DNA of 64,000 bases from Prevotella sp. (lineage in GTDB: Bacteria; Bacteroidota; Bacteroidia; Bacteroidales; Bacteroidaceae), in NCBI GenBank assembly GCA_017449495.1, contig JAFTFO010000006.1, forward strand, positions 1 through 64,000, given 5' to 3'. The translations under genes were made by a program, and so were the position numbers. Each line of letters opens with the position of its first letter. Position 1 is the first letter of the stretch. Shown piece by piece: positions 1 to 8,007 of this stretch. Under the pieces are notes generated by a model. The model made no database searches. It was not told where the DNA came from and saw only the letters and a program-made list of their open reading frames with translations.

Positions 1-165
1 ATATAATATATATATAAATATATAATATTAAGCCTATTTAACATCTCTCGTCACACAGACCATATACCGTCTCCTATAAAACTGTCAGCTGTCAGCTGTC
101 AGCTGTCAGCATGTACCCTCGCCTGGATGACGTTTTACGAGTTTCTCTATTTTTTTGCGAAAACA
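1..165. other. AT-rich leader region at window start
   Basis: This non-coding stretch begins with an AT-only run of about 30 nt and contains the CTGTCAG tandem repeat. No gene is recognised in it. It is the upstream region of the mannan operon, so a preceding gene (for example susD or susC) would end before the window. Confidence 0.5.
82..110. repeat. Tandem 7-mer CTGTCAG x4
   Basis: Four perfect head-to-tail copies of CTGTCAG lie about 55 bp upstream of the first promoter. CAGCTG palindromes form at each junction. It belongs with the short-word microrepeats seen elsewhere in the window. Confidence 0.9.
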
Positions 166-197
166 TTTGGCGGTCTCGGATTATTTTAGTACCTTTG
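166..197 (+). promoter_or_regulatory. Bacteroidetes-type promoter of the mannan operon
   Basis: TTTG at 166-169 and TACCTTTG at 190-197 are separated by 20 nt, a full match to the Bacteroidetes housekeeping promoter (-33 TTTG, -7 TAnnTTTG). Transcription should begin near 203-206. This argues against the TTG at 155 as start of the GH5 gene and leaves ATG 206 (nearly leaderless) or ATG 236. Confidence 0.8.
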
Positions 198-235
198 CAA
201 CAGATATGAAAATACTAACTTTTAATACAATCAAG

Positions 236-1531
236 ATGAAGTATCTCATGGTGCTTGTGGCGGCAATGATGATCGTTGCCTGCGGAAGGAAGGCTGAAGA
301 GCCGACCTCTCCTTTCGTGACTGTGGAGAACGGTCACTTCGTAAAGAACGGTAAGCCCTACTACTATGTGGGCACTAATTTCTGGTATGGTGCCATCCTC
401 GCCTCGGAAGGGCAGGGCGGCGACCGAGAGCGGCTGGCTAAGGAACTCGACCTGATGAAGGAGATGGGTATCGACAACCTGCGCATCCTCGTGGGAAGTG
501 ACGGTCAGCGGGGTGTGAAGACGAAGGTGGAGCCGACGTTGCAGGAGGCGCCGGGTGTGTATAACGATACGATCCTCGCCGGACTCGACTACCTGTTGCA
601 GGAGATGGGCAAGCGCGATATGGTGGCTGTGCTCTACCTGAACAACTCTTGGGAGTGGAGCGGCGGTTACGGCTTCTATCTGGAGCAGGCCGGAGCGGGT
701 CCCCAGCCGAGACCTGACGACGCAGGCTATCCCGCCTTTATGCACGCCATGGCGCAGTATGCCACCAACGAGAAGGCCCATGAGCTGTTCTACGACTATG
801 TGCGCTTCATCCTCACCCGCACGAACCGCTATACCGGCAAGGCCTATAAGGACGATCCCGCCATCATGTCGTGGCAGATCGGCAACGAGCCCAGAGCTTT
901 CTCGACAGAGGCGCTGCCGGCTTTTGAGAAGTGGCTGGCTGAGGCCTCGGCTCTCATCCGCAGTCTCGACCCCAACCACCTGATCAGCATCGGCTCAGAG
1001 GGCGCCTGGGGCTGTGAGAACGATTTCGGCTGCTGGGAGCGCATCACCAGCGACCAGAACATCGACTATGCCAATATCCACCTGTGGCCCTACAACTGGG
1101 GCTGGGCGAAGCCCGACTCGCTCATCGAGAACCTGCCCAGGGCCCAGGCGAACACGAAGGACTATATCGATCGTCATCTGGAGATCTGCGACCGTATCGG
1201 CAAGCCTCTCGTGATGGAGGAGTTCGGCTATCCGCGTGACGGATTCAAGTTCGCCAAGGACGTGCCCACCAAGGGTCGCGACGGCTTCTATCAATACGTA
1301 TTCTCCCTTGTGGCCGACAATGCCGAGCAGGGCGGTCGCTTCGCAGGCTGTAACTTCTGGGGCTGGGGCGGACTGGCCGAGCCGACACATGAGCAGTGGC
1401 AGGTGGGCGACGACTACACGGGCGACCCCGCTCAGGAGGCTCAGGGGCTGAACTCGGTGTTCGCCACCGACTCGACGACACTGGCCGTCGTGCGCTCACA
1501 GGTCGACAGAATGAGCAAGTTGACGAAATAG
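236..1531 (+). CDS. GH5 family endo-beta-1,4-mannanase, lipoprotein
   Basis: Predicted to cleave internal beta-1,4-mannosidic bonds at the cell surface or in the periplasm. The 431-residue product starts MKYLMVLV and has a lipobox MIVAC with Cys16, so it should be lipid-anchored. This is why ATG 236 is preferred over 206 or the TTG at 155, which lies upstream of the -7 promoter element. The TIM-barrel catalytic motifs are GNEPRAF (acid/base Glu218) and VMEEFGYP (nucleophile Glu329), and the NFWYG and WGWGG segments are typical of GH5 mannanases (GH5_7-like). It is the first gene of an operon with another mannanase, an esterase, a phosphorylase and an epimerase, which supports mannan rather than cellulose as substrate. 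The subfamily assignment is inference; the family is secure. Confidence 0.9.
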   Translation: MKYLMVLVAAMMIVACGRKAEEPTSPFVTVENGHFVKNGKPYYYVGTNFWYGAILASEGQGGDRERLAKELDLMKEMGIDNLRILVGSDGQRGVKTKVEPTLQEAPGVYNDTILAGLDYLLQEMGKRDMVAVLYLNNSWEWSGGYGFYLEQAGAGPQPRPDDAGYPAFMHAMAQYATNEKAHELFYDYVRFILTRTNRYTGKAYKDDPAIMSWQIGNEPRAFSTEALPAFEKWLAEASALIRSLDPNHLISIGSEGAWGCENDFGCWERITSDQNIDYANIHLWPYNWGWAKPDSLIENLPRAQANTKDYIDRHLEICDRIGKPLVMEEFGYPRDGFKFAKDVPTKGRDGFYQYVFSLVADNAEQGGRFAGCNFWGWGGLAEPTHEQWQVGDDYTGDPAQEAQGLNSVFATDSTTLAVVRSQVDRMSKLTK

Positions 1532-1578
1532 TATCAGCATTGGGCAAAAGAAAGCACGGCTGTTTCGCGGATTTGTCG

Positions 1579-1586
1579 TACCTTTG
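1579..1586 (+). promoter_or_regulatory. -7 element (TACCTTTG) upstream of the esterase gene
   Basis: A perfect TAnnTTTG lies 30 bp before ATG 1617. No convincing TTTG is found 20 nt further upstream, so it may be an internal promoter of moderate strength. Confidence 0.55.
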
Positions 1587-1616
1587 CACCGCAATTTGTA
1601 ATCAACTAAAAGCGAC

Positions 1617-2906
1617 ATGAAAAAACTACTATCAATGATGCTGTGCGTGATGGCGTTCTCAACGCTGTCGGCACAAATCCGCGGCTCAGAGATTCAGGTG
1701 CTCGTACAGCCAGACCATCAGGACTGGACGTACAAGGCTGGCGAGAAGGCCACCTTTACAGTCAGCGTGCTCAAGTCGGGCACGCTGCTCGACAACGTGA
1801 GCGTCGACCTCGCCGCTGGCCCTGAGATGTACCAGGACGTGAAGAAAACCACCGTGCTGAAAGACGGTACGACGAAGCTGACGGGTACGATGAAGCAGCC
1901 CGGCTTCTACCGTGTGGACGTGACGGCCCATGTGGATGGCAAGGACTACAAAGGTGCCTGTGGTGCCGCCTTCTCGCCCGAGAAGCTGCAGCCCTCGACG
2001 GTGATGCCGAAGGACTTCGAAGAATTTTGGCAGAACGCCATCAAGGAGGCCCGGAAGACGGAGCTGAACCCCACGAAGCGCCTGCTGCCCGAGCGTTGTA
2101 CAAAGGACGTGAACGTCTATGAGGTCAGCTTCCAGAACATGCAGCAGGACTATCGTACCTATGGTATCCTGTGCGTGCCCGTGAAAGAGGGTAGGTATCC
2201 CGCTTTGCTCAGAGTGCCCGGTGCTGGCGTGCGCCCCTACGGCGGCGATGTGTGGACGGCCTCGCAGGGAGCCATCACACTCGAGATTGGCATCCACGGC
2301 ATCCCCGTGACGATGGACCAGAAGGTGTACGACGACATCTTCCACGGTGCCCTGAACTGGTACTGGGAGTTCTATATGGACGATCGCGACAAGAACTACT
2401 ACAAGCGTGTGATCTTAGGCTGCATCCGAGCCCTCGACTATATCGAGGAGTACACCCCCTGGAACGGCAAGGAGATGGGCGTGACGGGTTCTTCACAAGG
2501 AGGATTCCTGACGCTTGCCACAGCCGCCCTCGACCCCCGCATCACCTATTACGCCCCTGTGCATGCTGCCCTCTGCGACCACACGAACTCGCTCAAGGGT
2601 GTTGCCTGTGGCTGGCCCCACTACTTCTATTATAATAAAGGTGTAGGACAGGAGAAGCAGATAGAGGTGTCGCGCTATTACGACGGCATCAACTTCGCCC
2701 GTCTGATCACGGACAAGCAGCAGGGCTGGTTCTCTTTTGGCTACTGTGACGATGTGGTGCCTCCCACCACCGCTTGGGAGACCTATAACACCGTGAAGGG
2801 TCCTAAGGCCATCAAACCTTATCAGGCCACCTGGCACTTCTGGTTCCAGGAGCAGTGGGACGAGTGGGAAGACTGGCTTTTGAAACAAATGAATATTAAG
2901 AACTAA
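1617..2906 (+). CDS. CE7/AXE1-type acetyl esterase, secreted
   Basis: Predicted to remove acetyl groups from polysaccharide or oligosaccharide. The 429-residue product has a signal peptide ending about SALSAQ (residues 1-20), an N-terminal beta-rich domain (about 25-110) and an alpha/beta hydrolase domain (about 125-429). The nucleophile elbow is G-S-S-Q-G-G with Ser293. The acid is probably in YCDDVVPP and the histidine near ATWHFW, in the order seen in acetyl xylan esterase (PF05448) proteins. It is sandwiched between the two mannanases, only 5 bp from the GH26 gene, so the natural substrate is probably acetylated (galacto)glucomannan rather than xylan (inference). Many Bacteroidetes relatives are labelled acetylxylan esterase. 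Confidence 0.85.
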   Translation: MKKLLSMMLCVMAFSTLSAQIRGSEIQVLVQPDHQDWTYKAGEKATFTVSVLKSGTLLDNVSVDLAAGPEMYQDVKKTTVLKDGTTKLTGTMKQPGFYRVDVTAHVDGKDYKGACGAAFSPEKLQPSTVMPKDFEEFWQNAIKEARKTELNPTKRLLPERCTKDVNVYEVSFQNMQQDYRTYGILCVPVKEGRYPALLRVPGAGVRPYGGDVWTASQGAITLEIGIHGIPVTMDQKVYDDIFHGALNWYWEFYMDDRDKNYYKRVILGCIRALDYIEEYTPWNGKEMGVTGSSQGGFLTLATAALDPRITYYAPVHAALCDHTNSLKGVACGWPHYFYYNKGVGQEKQIEVSRYYDGINFARLITDKQQGWFSFGYCDDVVPPTTAWETYNTVKGPKAIKPYQATWHFWFQEQWDEWEDWLLKQMNIKN

Positions 2907-2911
2907 AAAAT

Positions 2912-4033
2912 ATGAAAAAACTATTAGCTATGGCATTGGCAACATTGGCAGTTGCCGCTTGCACGACACAGAAACAGGCTGAGCCCGAGAAGACGCAGGC
3001 CCAGCAGTTGTTGGAGCGTCTCGACTCGCTCCGCCAGAAAGGCATCATGTACGGACACCAGGACGACCCCATGTACGGTCTGACTTGGGAGTATGACAAG
3101 GATTCGAGCGACGTGAAGAACGTCTGCGGCGACTATCCCGCCATCATGGGCTTCGACCTGGGCGGCATTGAGATGGGTGACGCGAAGAACCTCGACAGCG
3201 TACCCTTCACCCGTATGACGGAGGAGATCCGGAACCACTATCGTCGTGGCGGCATCGTCACACTGAGTTGGCACCCGCGTAATCCTGTCACCACCATCGA
3301 GGGTGGCGGTTGGGCTGGTCAGAAGTTCCCTGAGGGCTCTGGCTGGGACGTCACCGACTCTACCGTCGTGAAGCAGATTCTCGCCGAAGGTGAGGTACAA
3401 GAGAAATTCATGCTATGGATGAAGCGCGTGAGCGACTTCCTGGCAACGCTGACAGACGATCAGGGGCAGAAGATTCCCATCATCTTCCGTCCTTGGCACG
3501 AGAATAGCGGCTCTTGGTTCTGGTGGGGCGAGAAACTCTGCACCGTTGAGGAATACAAAGGCCTGTGGAACCTGTTGCAGGACTATCTGAACGGTCGTGG
3601 CTTTGATAATCTCGTATGGTCGTACTCGCCTGGCTGTCAGAATGATCTGACGGCAGAGCGTCTGCTGGATCGCTATCCCGGTGATGACCGTGTGGATATG
3701 ATCGGCCTCGACGGCTATCAGTGGGTGCCTGAGGAGAAGGATGCCTTCGTCGAGCGTACCAAGCAGAACCTGACGGTGCTCTGCGAGGTGGCCCAGGCGC
3801 ATAACCTGATTCCTGCCCTCACGGAGACGGGTATGAAGAATATGACGCAGCCCGACTGGTGGTCTACTACGCTGCTGCCTGCCGTACAGGACTTCCCTAT
3901 CAGTTATCTGCTTACGTGGCGTAACTATAAGGAAGAGTGGTTCGGCCCGTCGACCTCGAAGCCCGACGCTCCTTATTTCGTGGAGTTCTACAACAGCCCG
4001 AAGACCATGTTCCTGAAGGACATTGAGAAGTGA
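2912..4033 (+). CDS. GH26 endo-beta-1,4-mannanase, lipoprotein
   Basis: Hydrolyses beta-mannan, likely releasing mannobiose. The product has 373 residues with a lipoprotein signal MKKLLAMALATLAVAAC (Cys17). GH26 hallmarks are visible: GIMYGHQDD near residue 45, the acid/base motif RPWHENSGSWFWWG with Glu197, and the nucleophile in ALTETGMKN with Glu305, separated by about 108 residues as usual in the clan. It starts 5 bp after the esterase stop and is co-transcribed. In Bacteroides fragilis a GH26 mannanase, a sugar symporter, an epimerase and a GH130 enzyme form one operon (established knowledge); the same set is present here. Confidence 0.93.
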   Translation: MKKLLAMALATLAVAACTTQKQAEPEKTQAQQLLERLDSLRQKGIMYGHQDDPMYGLTWEYDKDSSDVKNVCGDYPAIMGFDLGGIEMGDAKNLDSVPFTRMTEEIRNHYRRGGIVTLSWHPRNPVTTIEGGGWAGQKFPEGSGWDVTDSTVVKQILAEGEVQEKFMLWMKRVSDFLATLTDDQGQKIPIIFRPWHENSGSWFWWGEKLCTVEEYKGLWNLLQDYLNGRGFDNLVWSYSPGCQNDLTAERLLDRYPGDDRVDMIGLDGYQWVPEEKDAFVERTKQNLTVLCEVAQAHNLIPALTETGMKNMTQPDWWSTTLLPAVQDFPISYLLTWRNYKEEWFGPSTSKPDAPYFVEFYNSPKTMFLKDIEK

Positions 4034-4058
4034 AAAGTGAATAGTAAATAGTGAAAAT
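4029..4058. repeat. Microrepeat of AGTGAAAAGTGA-type words
   Basis: The spacer between the GH26 stop and the GH130 start is made almost entirely of variants of AAGTGAA and AATAGTGAA. The same word family is found in antisense inside an MFS gene at 35049-35086 and in the signal peptide of a PorT-like gene near 27390. Confidence 0.7.
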
Positions 4059-4066
4059 TAGATAAA

Positions 4067-5230
4067 ATGAGTGATTTCAAAGAGAGAGTGGCAGCCCTGC
4101 GCAAGCATCACGAGGAACTGCTGACGAAAAAGAACGAACCCATCGAGTGGGGCAACGGCATTTATGAGAAGTATAAGAACCCGGTAGTGACAGCTGCCCA
4201 TATCCCCTTAGAGTGGAAATATGATTTCAACGAGCAGGACAATCCCTACCTGATGCAGCGCATCATGTGCAACGCTGCCCTGAACTCGGGTGCTATCAAA
4301 TGGAATGGTAAGTATGTGCTCGTAGTCCGTGTCGAGGGAGCCGACCGTAAGAGTTTCTTTGCGGTGGCTGAGTCGCCCAACGGTATTGACAACTTCCGTT
4401 TCTGGGACGAGCCCATCACCATGCCCGATGATGTGATTCCCGCTACCAATATCTACGATATGCGTATCACGCAGCATGAGGATGGCTGGATATACGGTGT
4501 GTTCTGTGCCGAGCGTCACGATGACTCACAGCCTGGCAACCTCTCTGCTGCCACCGCTACCGCAGCCATCGCCCGCACCAAGGACCTGAAGACCTGGTAT
4601 CGTCTGCCTGACCTGAAGACGAAGAGTCAGCAGCGCAACGTGGTGCTTCATCCTGAGTTCGTCGATGGCAAGTACGCTTTCTACACCCGTCCGCAGGATG
4701 GCTTTATCGACACAGGCTCTGGCGGCGGCATCGGCTGGGCACTCGTCGACGACATCACCAACGCCGAGATCAAGGAAGAGACGATCATCTACGAGCGCAA
4801 GTATCACACCATCACGGAGGTGAAGAACGGTGAGGGTCCGCACCCCATCAAGACCGCGAAGGGCTGGCTCCATCTGGCTCACGGCGTGAGGGCTACGGCT
4901 GACGGTCTGCGCTATGTATTATATATGTATATGACTGCCCTCGACGATCCCACGAAGGTAATCGCCCGTCCCGGTGGCTACTTCCTCGTGCCTGAGGGTG
5001 ATGAGTATCTGGGCGACGTGATGAACGTGGCCTTTGCCAACGGCTGGATCGCTGATCCCGACGGTAAGGTGTTCATCTACTACGCCTCTGCCGACACCCG
5101 TATGCATGTGGCTACCTCGACTATCGACAAGCTGGTAGACTACTGCCTGAATACGCCGGAGGACGGCCTCACCACCGCAGCCAGCGTAGAGACTATCAAG
5201 CGCCTCATCGCCAAGAATCGCAAACAATAA
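4067..5230 (+). CDS. GH130 4-O-beta-D-mannosyl-D-glucose phosphorylase
   Basis: Cytoplasmic enzyme expected to convert beta-mannosyl-1,4-glucose plus phosphate to mannose-1-phosphate and glucose. The 387-residue protein has no signal peptide and covers the whole five-bladed propeller domain. Recognisable GH130 segments are NSGAIKWNGKYVLVVRVEG, the DMRITQHEDGWIYG region with the conserved acidic residue, and PHPIKTAKGWLHLAHG with a histidine that would bind phosphate. The length and the YVLVVRVEGADRKSFFAVAES segment fit the GH130_1 (MGP) branch. It works directly after the epimerase encoded at 6687-7970. A mannobiose phosphorylase (GH130_2) is the alternative, but the linked epimerase favours MGP. 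Confidence 0.9.
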   Translation: MSDFKERVAALRKHHEELLTKKNEPIEWGNGIYEKYKNPVVTAAHIPLEWKYDFNEQDNPYLMQRIMCNAALNSGAIKWNGKYVLVVRVEGADRKSFFAVAESPNGIDNFRFWDEPITMPDDVIPATNIYDMRITQHEDGWIYGVFCAERHDDSQPGNLSAATATAAIARTKDLKTWYRLPDLKTKSQQRNVVLHPEFVDGKYAFYTRPQDGFIDTGSGGGIGWALVDDITNAEIKEETIIYERKYHTITEVKNGEGPHPIKTAKGWLHLAHGVRATADGLRYVLYMYMTALDDPTKVIARPGGYFLVPEGDEYLGDVMNVAFANGWIADPDGKVFIYYASADTRMHVATSTIDKLVDYCLNTPEDGLTTAASVETIKRLIAKNRKQ

Positions 5231-5248
5231 TTCGTAAATAATAAATCT

Positions 5249-6679
5249 ATGGCTAAGACTAAATTAATCGAAAAGATCGGTTACGGCTTCGGTGATATGT
5301 CCACGTCGACGTTCTGGAAAATCTTTTCTTACTATCTTCCGTTCTTCTATTCTAATATCTTCGGCCTCTCGTTGATTGATGCTGGCGTACTCGTACTCGT
5401 CACACGTATCTGGGATGCCGTCTCAGACCCGATGATGGGTATTATCTCTGACCGTACCAATACCAAATGGGGTAAATATCGCCCATATCTACTCTGGGTG
5501 GCGCCGTTTTTCTCTATCTGTGGTATTCTACTTTTCACCACGCCTGACTGGAATTATGGGGCCAAACTCATTTGGGCTTACATCACCTATATTTTGATGA
5601 TGACTGTGTATACGGGTATCAATGTGCCTTATGGTGCCATGTTGGGTGTGATGACTGACGATTCCAATGAGAAGACTGTGTTCTCTTCGTTCCGCATGTT
5701 CTTTGCATACGGCGGTTCTTTCCTGGCACTTTTCCTTTGGGAACCCCTTACTGATTTCGTGGTGGGAGCGCCTATCGGCTCTCATCAGGGCTATAATAGT
5801 CCTGACGGCTGGTTCTGGGGTATGGTGGTTGTTGCTGCTGCCTGTTTCGTGATGTTCATCCTTTGCTTCCTTCTGACGAGGGAGCATCTGAAGACGGTGT
5901 CAACGGTGAGTGTGGGCGACGACTTCAAGTCACTGCTCTCTAATAAGCCTTGGTGGTTGCTCATCGGAGCTGCCTTGTGCTCCAACTTGTTCAATACCGT
6001 GCGTGGTGCGACAGTGGCTTATTTCTTCCAGGACATTATTGGCCCGGGGGTCAGCCTGTCGTTTGACATTGTTTTTGTTGTGTCTTTCCTGTTCTATTCG
6101 GGCTTGTTCCTTGGAGTGGGCGAGGCTTCAAACATGGCGGGTGTGGCTCTCTGTGTCCCTATTGCCAATAAGTTAGGTAAGAAGACAACATTCATCTTCG
6201 TCAATGCTGTTTTGGTGGTGTTGAGCATAGCATTCTTCTTCGTACCCTGTACGCCTGGAGGCTTCTGGACAATGTTGGTCCTTCAGGTTGTCATTTCTGT
6301 CTTTACAGGCATTATGTCACCACTAATCTGGAGTATGTATGCCGATGTGAGCGACTATGCAGAGTTGAAGTATAACACCGCTTCTACAGGTCTGATCTTC
6401 TCGTCGGCCTCGATGGCTCAGAAGTTCGGTGGTGCCATCGGTGGTGCTGCTGTGCTGTGGCTCCTCTCAGGCTTCGGCTATGTGACGGATGCTGAGCAGC
6501 TGGCAGCTGGTGTCGTTCAGCCTGAGAGTGCTTTGACGGTGCTCCGCTGGCTGATGAGTTTCATCCCCGCTATGGTGGCTGCCCTTGCCATCATCGTTGT
6601 GTGGTTCTATCCGCTGACGACGGAGCGTGTGCAAGAGATCAACGCTGAGTTGAAGAAGGCCCGTGAGTATGACGCTTAA
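5249..6679 (+). CDS. GPH-family (MFS) disaccharide:cation symporter
   Basis: Inner-membrane transporter of 476 residues with about 12 hydrophobic segments. The N-terminus KIGYGFGDMSTSTFWKIFS and the loop DAVSDPMMGIISDRTNTKWG, followed by KYRPYLLW, are signatures of glycoside-pentoside-hexuronide symporters (MelB/XylP-like). It lies between the phosphorylase and epimerase genes (18 bp after the first, 7 bp before the second), so it probably imports mannobiose or short manno-oligosaccharides produced in the periplasm. Na+ or H+ coupling cannot be told from sequence. Confidence 0.88.
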   Translation: MAKTKLIEKIGYGFGDMSTSTFWKIFSYYLPFFYSNIFGLSLIDAGVLVLVTRIWDAVSDPMMGIISDRTNTKWGKYRPYLLWVAPFFSICGILLFTTPDWNYGAKLIWAYITYILMMTVYTGINVPYGAMLGVMTDDSNEKTVFSSFRMFFAYGGSFLALFLWEPLTDFVVGAPIGSHQGYNSPDGWFWGMVVVAAACFVMFILCFLLTREHLKTVSTVSVGDDFKSLLSNKPWWLLIGAALCSNLFNTVRGATVAYFFQDIIGPGVSLSFDIVFVVSFLFYSGLFLGVGEASNMAGVALCVPIANKLGKKTTFIFVNAVLVVLSIAFFFVPCTPGGFWTMLVLQVVISVFTGIMSPLIWSMYADVSDYAELKYNTASTGLIFSSASMAQKFGGAIGGAAVLWLLSGFGYVTDAEQLAAGVVQPESALTVLRWLMSFIPAMVAALAIIVVWFYPLTTERVQEINAELKKAREYDA

Positions 6680-6686
6680 TAATGAT

Positions 6687-7970
6687 ATGATGACTATTGA
6701 GACATTGAGAAAAGAGATGCAGGATGTGTTGGAGAACAACATCCTGCATTTCTGGCAGACCAAGATGGTCGACCGTGAGAATGGCGGCTTTTATGGTCGT
6801 ATCGACGGGCAGGAGGTGCTGCATCCTGAGGCTGAGAAAGGGGCTATCCTGAATGCCCGCATCCTCTGGACGTTCTCAGCTGCCTATCGTGTACTGGGAA
6901 AAGAGGAATATCTAAAGACGGCCACCTATGCGAAGGAGTACTTCATCGAGCACTTCATCGACAAAGAGTATGGTGGCGTTTATTGGAGCCTCGACCACAA
7001 GGGGCAGCCCTTGAACACCCGTAAGCAGTTCTACGCCATCGGCTTTGCGCTCTACGGCATGTCTGAATATGTTCGTGCCACAGGCGACCGTGAGGCCCTC
7101 GACTACGCCATCCAGCTGTTTGAGTGTATCGAGGATCACGCCTTCGACAAAGAGTACAATGGTTATATCGAGGCCCAGACACGCGACTGGCAGGCGATTG
7201 CCGACATGCGACTCTCTGAACTCGACGCCAACTTCCCCAAGTCGCAGAACACCCATCTGCACATCATTGAGCCATACGCCAACCTCTATCGTTGCCTTCA
7301 GGAAATCAAGGCGAAGGAGTCGTGCGACTATGTGCCCGTATTAGGGTCTGTGCTCCCTGTGGGCGTCTCTGTGCCTCAGGAGACCATCAACCGTGTAGAG
7401 GGTGCTTTGCGCAACATCATCGGTATCTTCACCGATAAGATTCTCAACCCGGAAACCCATCATCTCGATCTCTTCTTCGAGATGGACTGGACTCGTGGTG
7501 CTGGTCATCTGGAGAGCTATGGTCACGATATCGAGTGTTCCTGGCTGATGCATGAGGCAGCGCTCGTGTTGGGCGATCCTTATGTGCTCGACCATGTGGA
7601 GCCTGTCGTGCAGGTGGTGGCAAAGGCTTCAGAGAAGGGCCTGCGTCCTGACGGCTCGATGATCCATGAGGCCAACCTCACTACGGGTCATGTGGATGAC
7701 GACCTCCATTGGTGGGTACAGGCGGAGAATGTTGTGGGTTGGTTCAACATCTGGCAGCACTTCGGCGACGAAGAAGCCTATGAACGTGCCGTGCGCTGCT
7801 GGGAATATATCAAGACGCAGTTGATTGACTGGGAGAATGGTGAATGGCACTGGAGTCGCCATCCAGACGGAACGCTGAACCTCGTCGACGACAAGGCCGG
7901 CTTCTGGAAATGTCCCTACCACAATGGGCGAATGTGTCTGGAAATCATTGAGAGGACGGAGGCTATGTAG
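6687..7970 (+). CDS. AGE-family cellobiose/mannobiose 2-epimerase
   Basis: Cytoplasmic (alpha/alpha)6-barrel enzyme that interconverts glucose and mannose at the reducing end of beta-1,4-disaccharides, here most likely mannobiose to mannosyl-glucose. ATG 6687 (427 residues) starts just after the symporter stop; ATG 6690, ATG 6669 and GTG 6663 are also in frame, the last two overlapping the symporter. Family motifs are ENGGFYGRIDG, GGVYWSLD, NTHLHIIEPYANLYR, GHDIECSWLMHEA with the catalytic-site histidine, and HWWVQAENVVGW. It feeds the GH130 phosphorylase. Its stop codon lies inside a 22-bp perfect tandem duplication shared with the end of the facing gene. Confidence 0.9.
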   Translation: MMTIETLRKEMQDVLENNILHFWQTKMVDRENGGFYGRIDGQEVLHPEAEKGAILNARILWTFSAAYRVLGKEEYLKTATYAKEYFIEHFIDKEYGGVYWSLDHKGQPLNTRKQFYAIGFALYGMSEYVRATGDREALDYAIQLFECIEDHAFDKEYNGYIEAQTRDWQAIADMRLSELDANFPKSQNTHLHIIEPYANLYRCLQEIKAKESCDYVPVLGSVLPVGVSVPQETINRVEGALRNIIGIFTDKILNPETHHLDLFFEMDWTRGAGHLESYGHDIECSWLMHEAALVLGDPYVLDHVEPVVQVVAKASEKGLRPDGSMIHEANLTTGHVDDDLHWWVQAENVVGWFNIWQHFGDEEAYERAVRCWEYIKTQLIDWENGEWHWSRHPDGTLNLVDDKAGFWKCPYHNGRMCLEIIERTEAM

Positions 7971-8007
7971 TCTCCGTCTTCTTTTTATGTAGTCTCCGTC
8001 TTCTTTT
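7964..8007. repeat. Perfect 22-bp tandem duplication at convergent gene ends
   Basis: TATGTAGTCTCCGTCTTCTT followed by TT (7964-7985) is repeated exactly at 7986-8007. The first copy contains the epimerase stop codon (TAG, 7968-7970); the second holds the last codons of the facing AsmA-like gene. The period equals that of the two intergenic arrays, but the sequence is unrelated to them. Confidence 0.9.

Noticed and set aside
1..30. Replication or transfer origin in the AT-only run
   Set aside because: The run is short, with no DnaA boxes or nearby replication genes.
155..235. Upstream start of the GH5 gene at TTG 155
   Set aside because: It lies upstream of the -7 element at 190-197, and only ATG 236 places the lipobox directly at the N-terminus.
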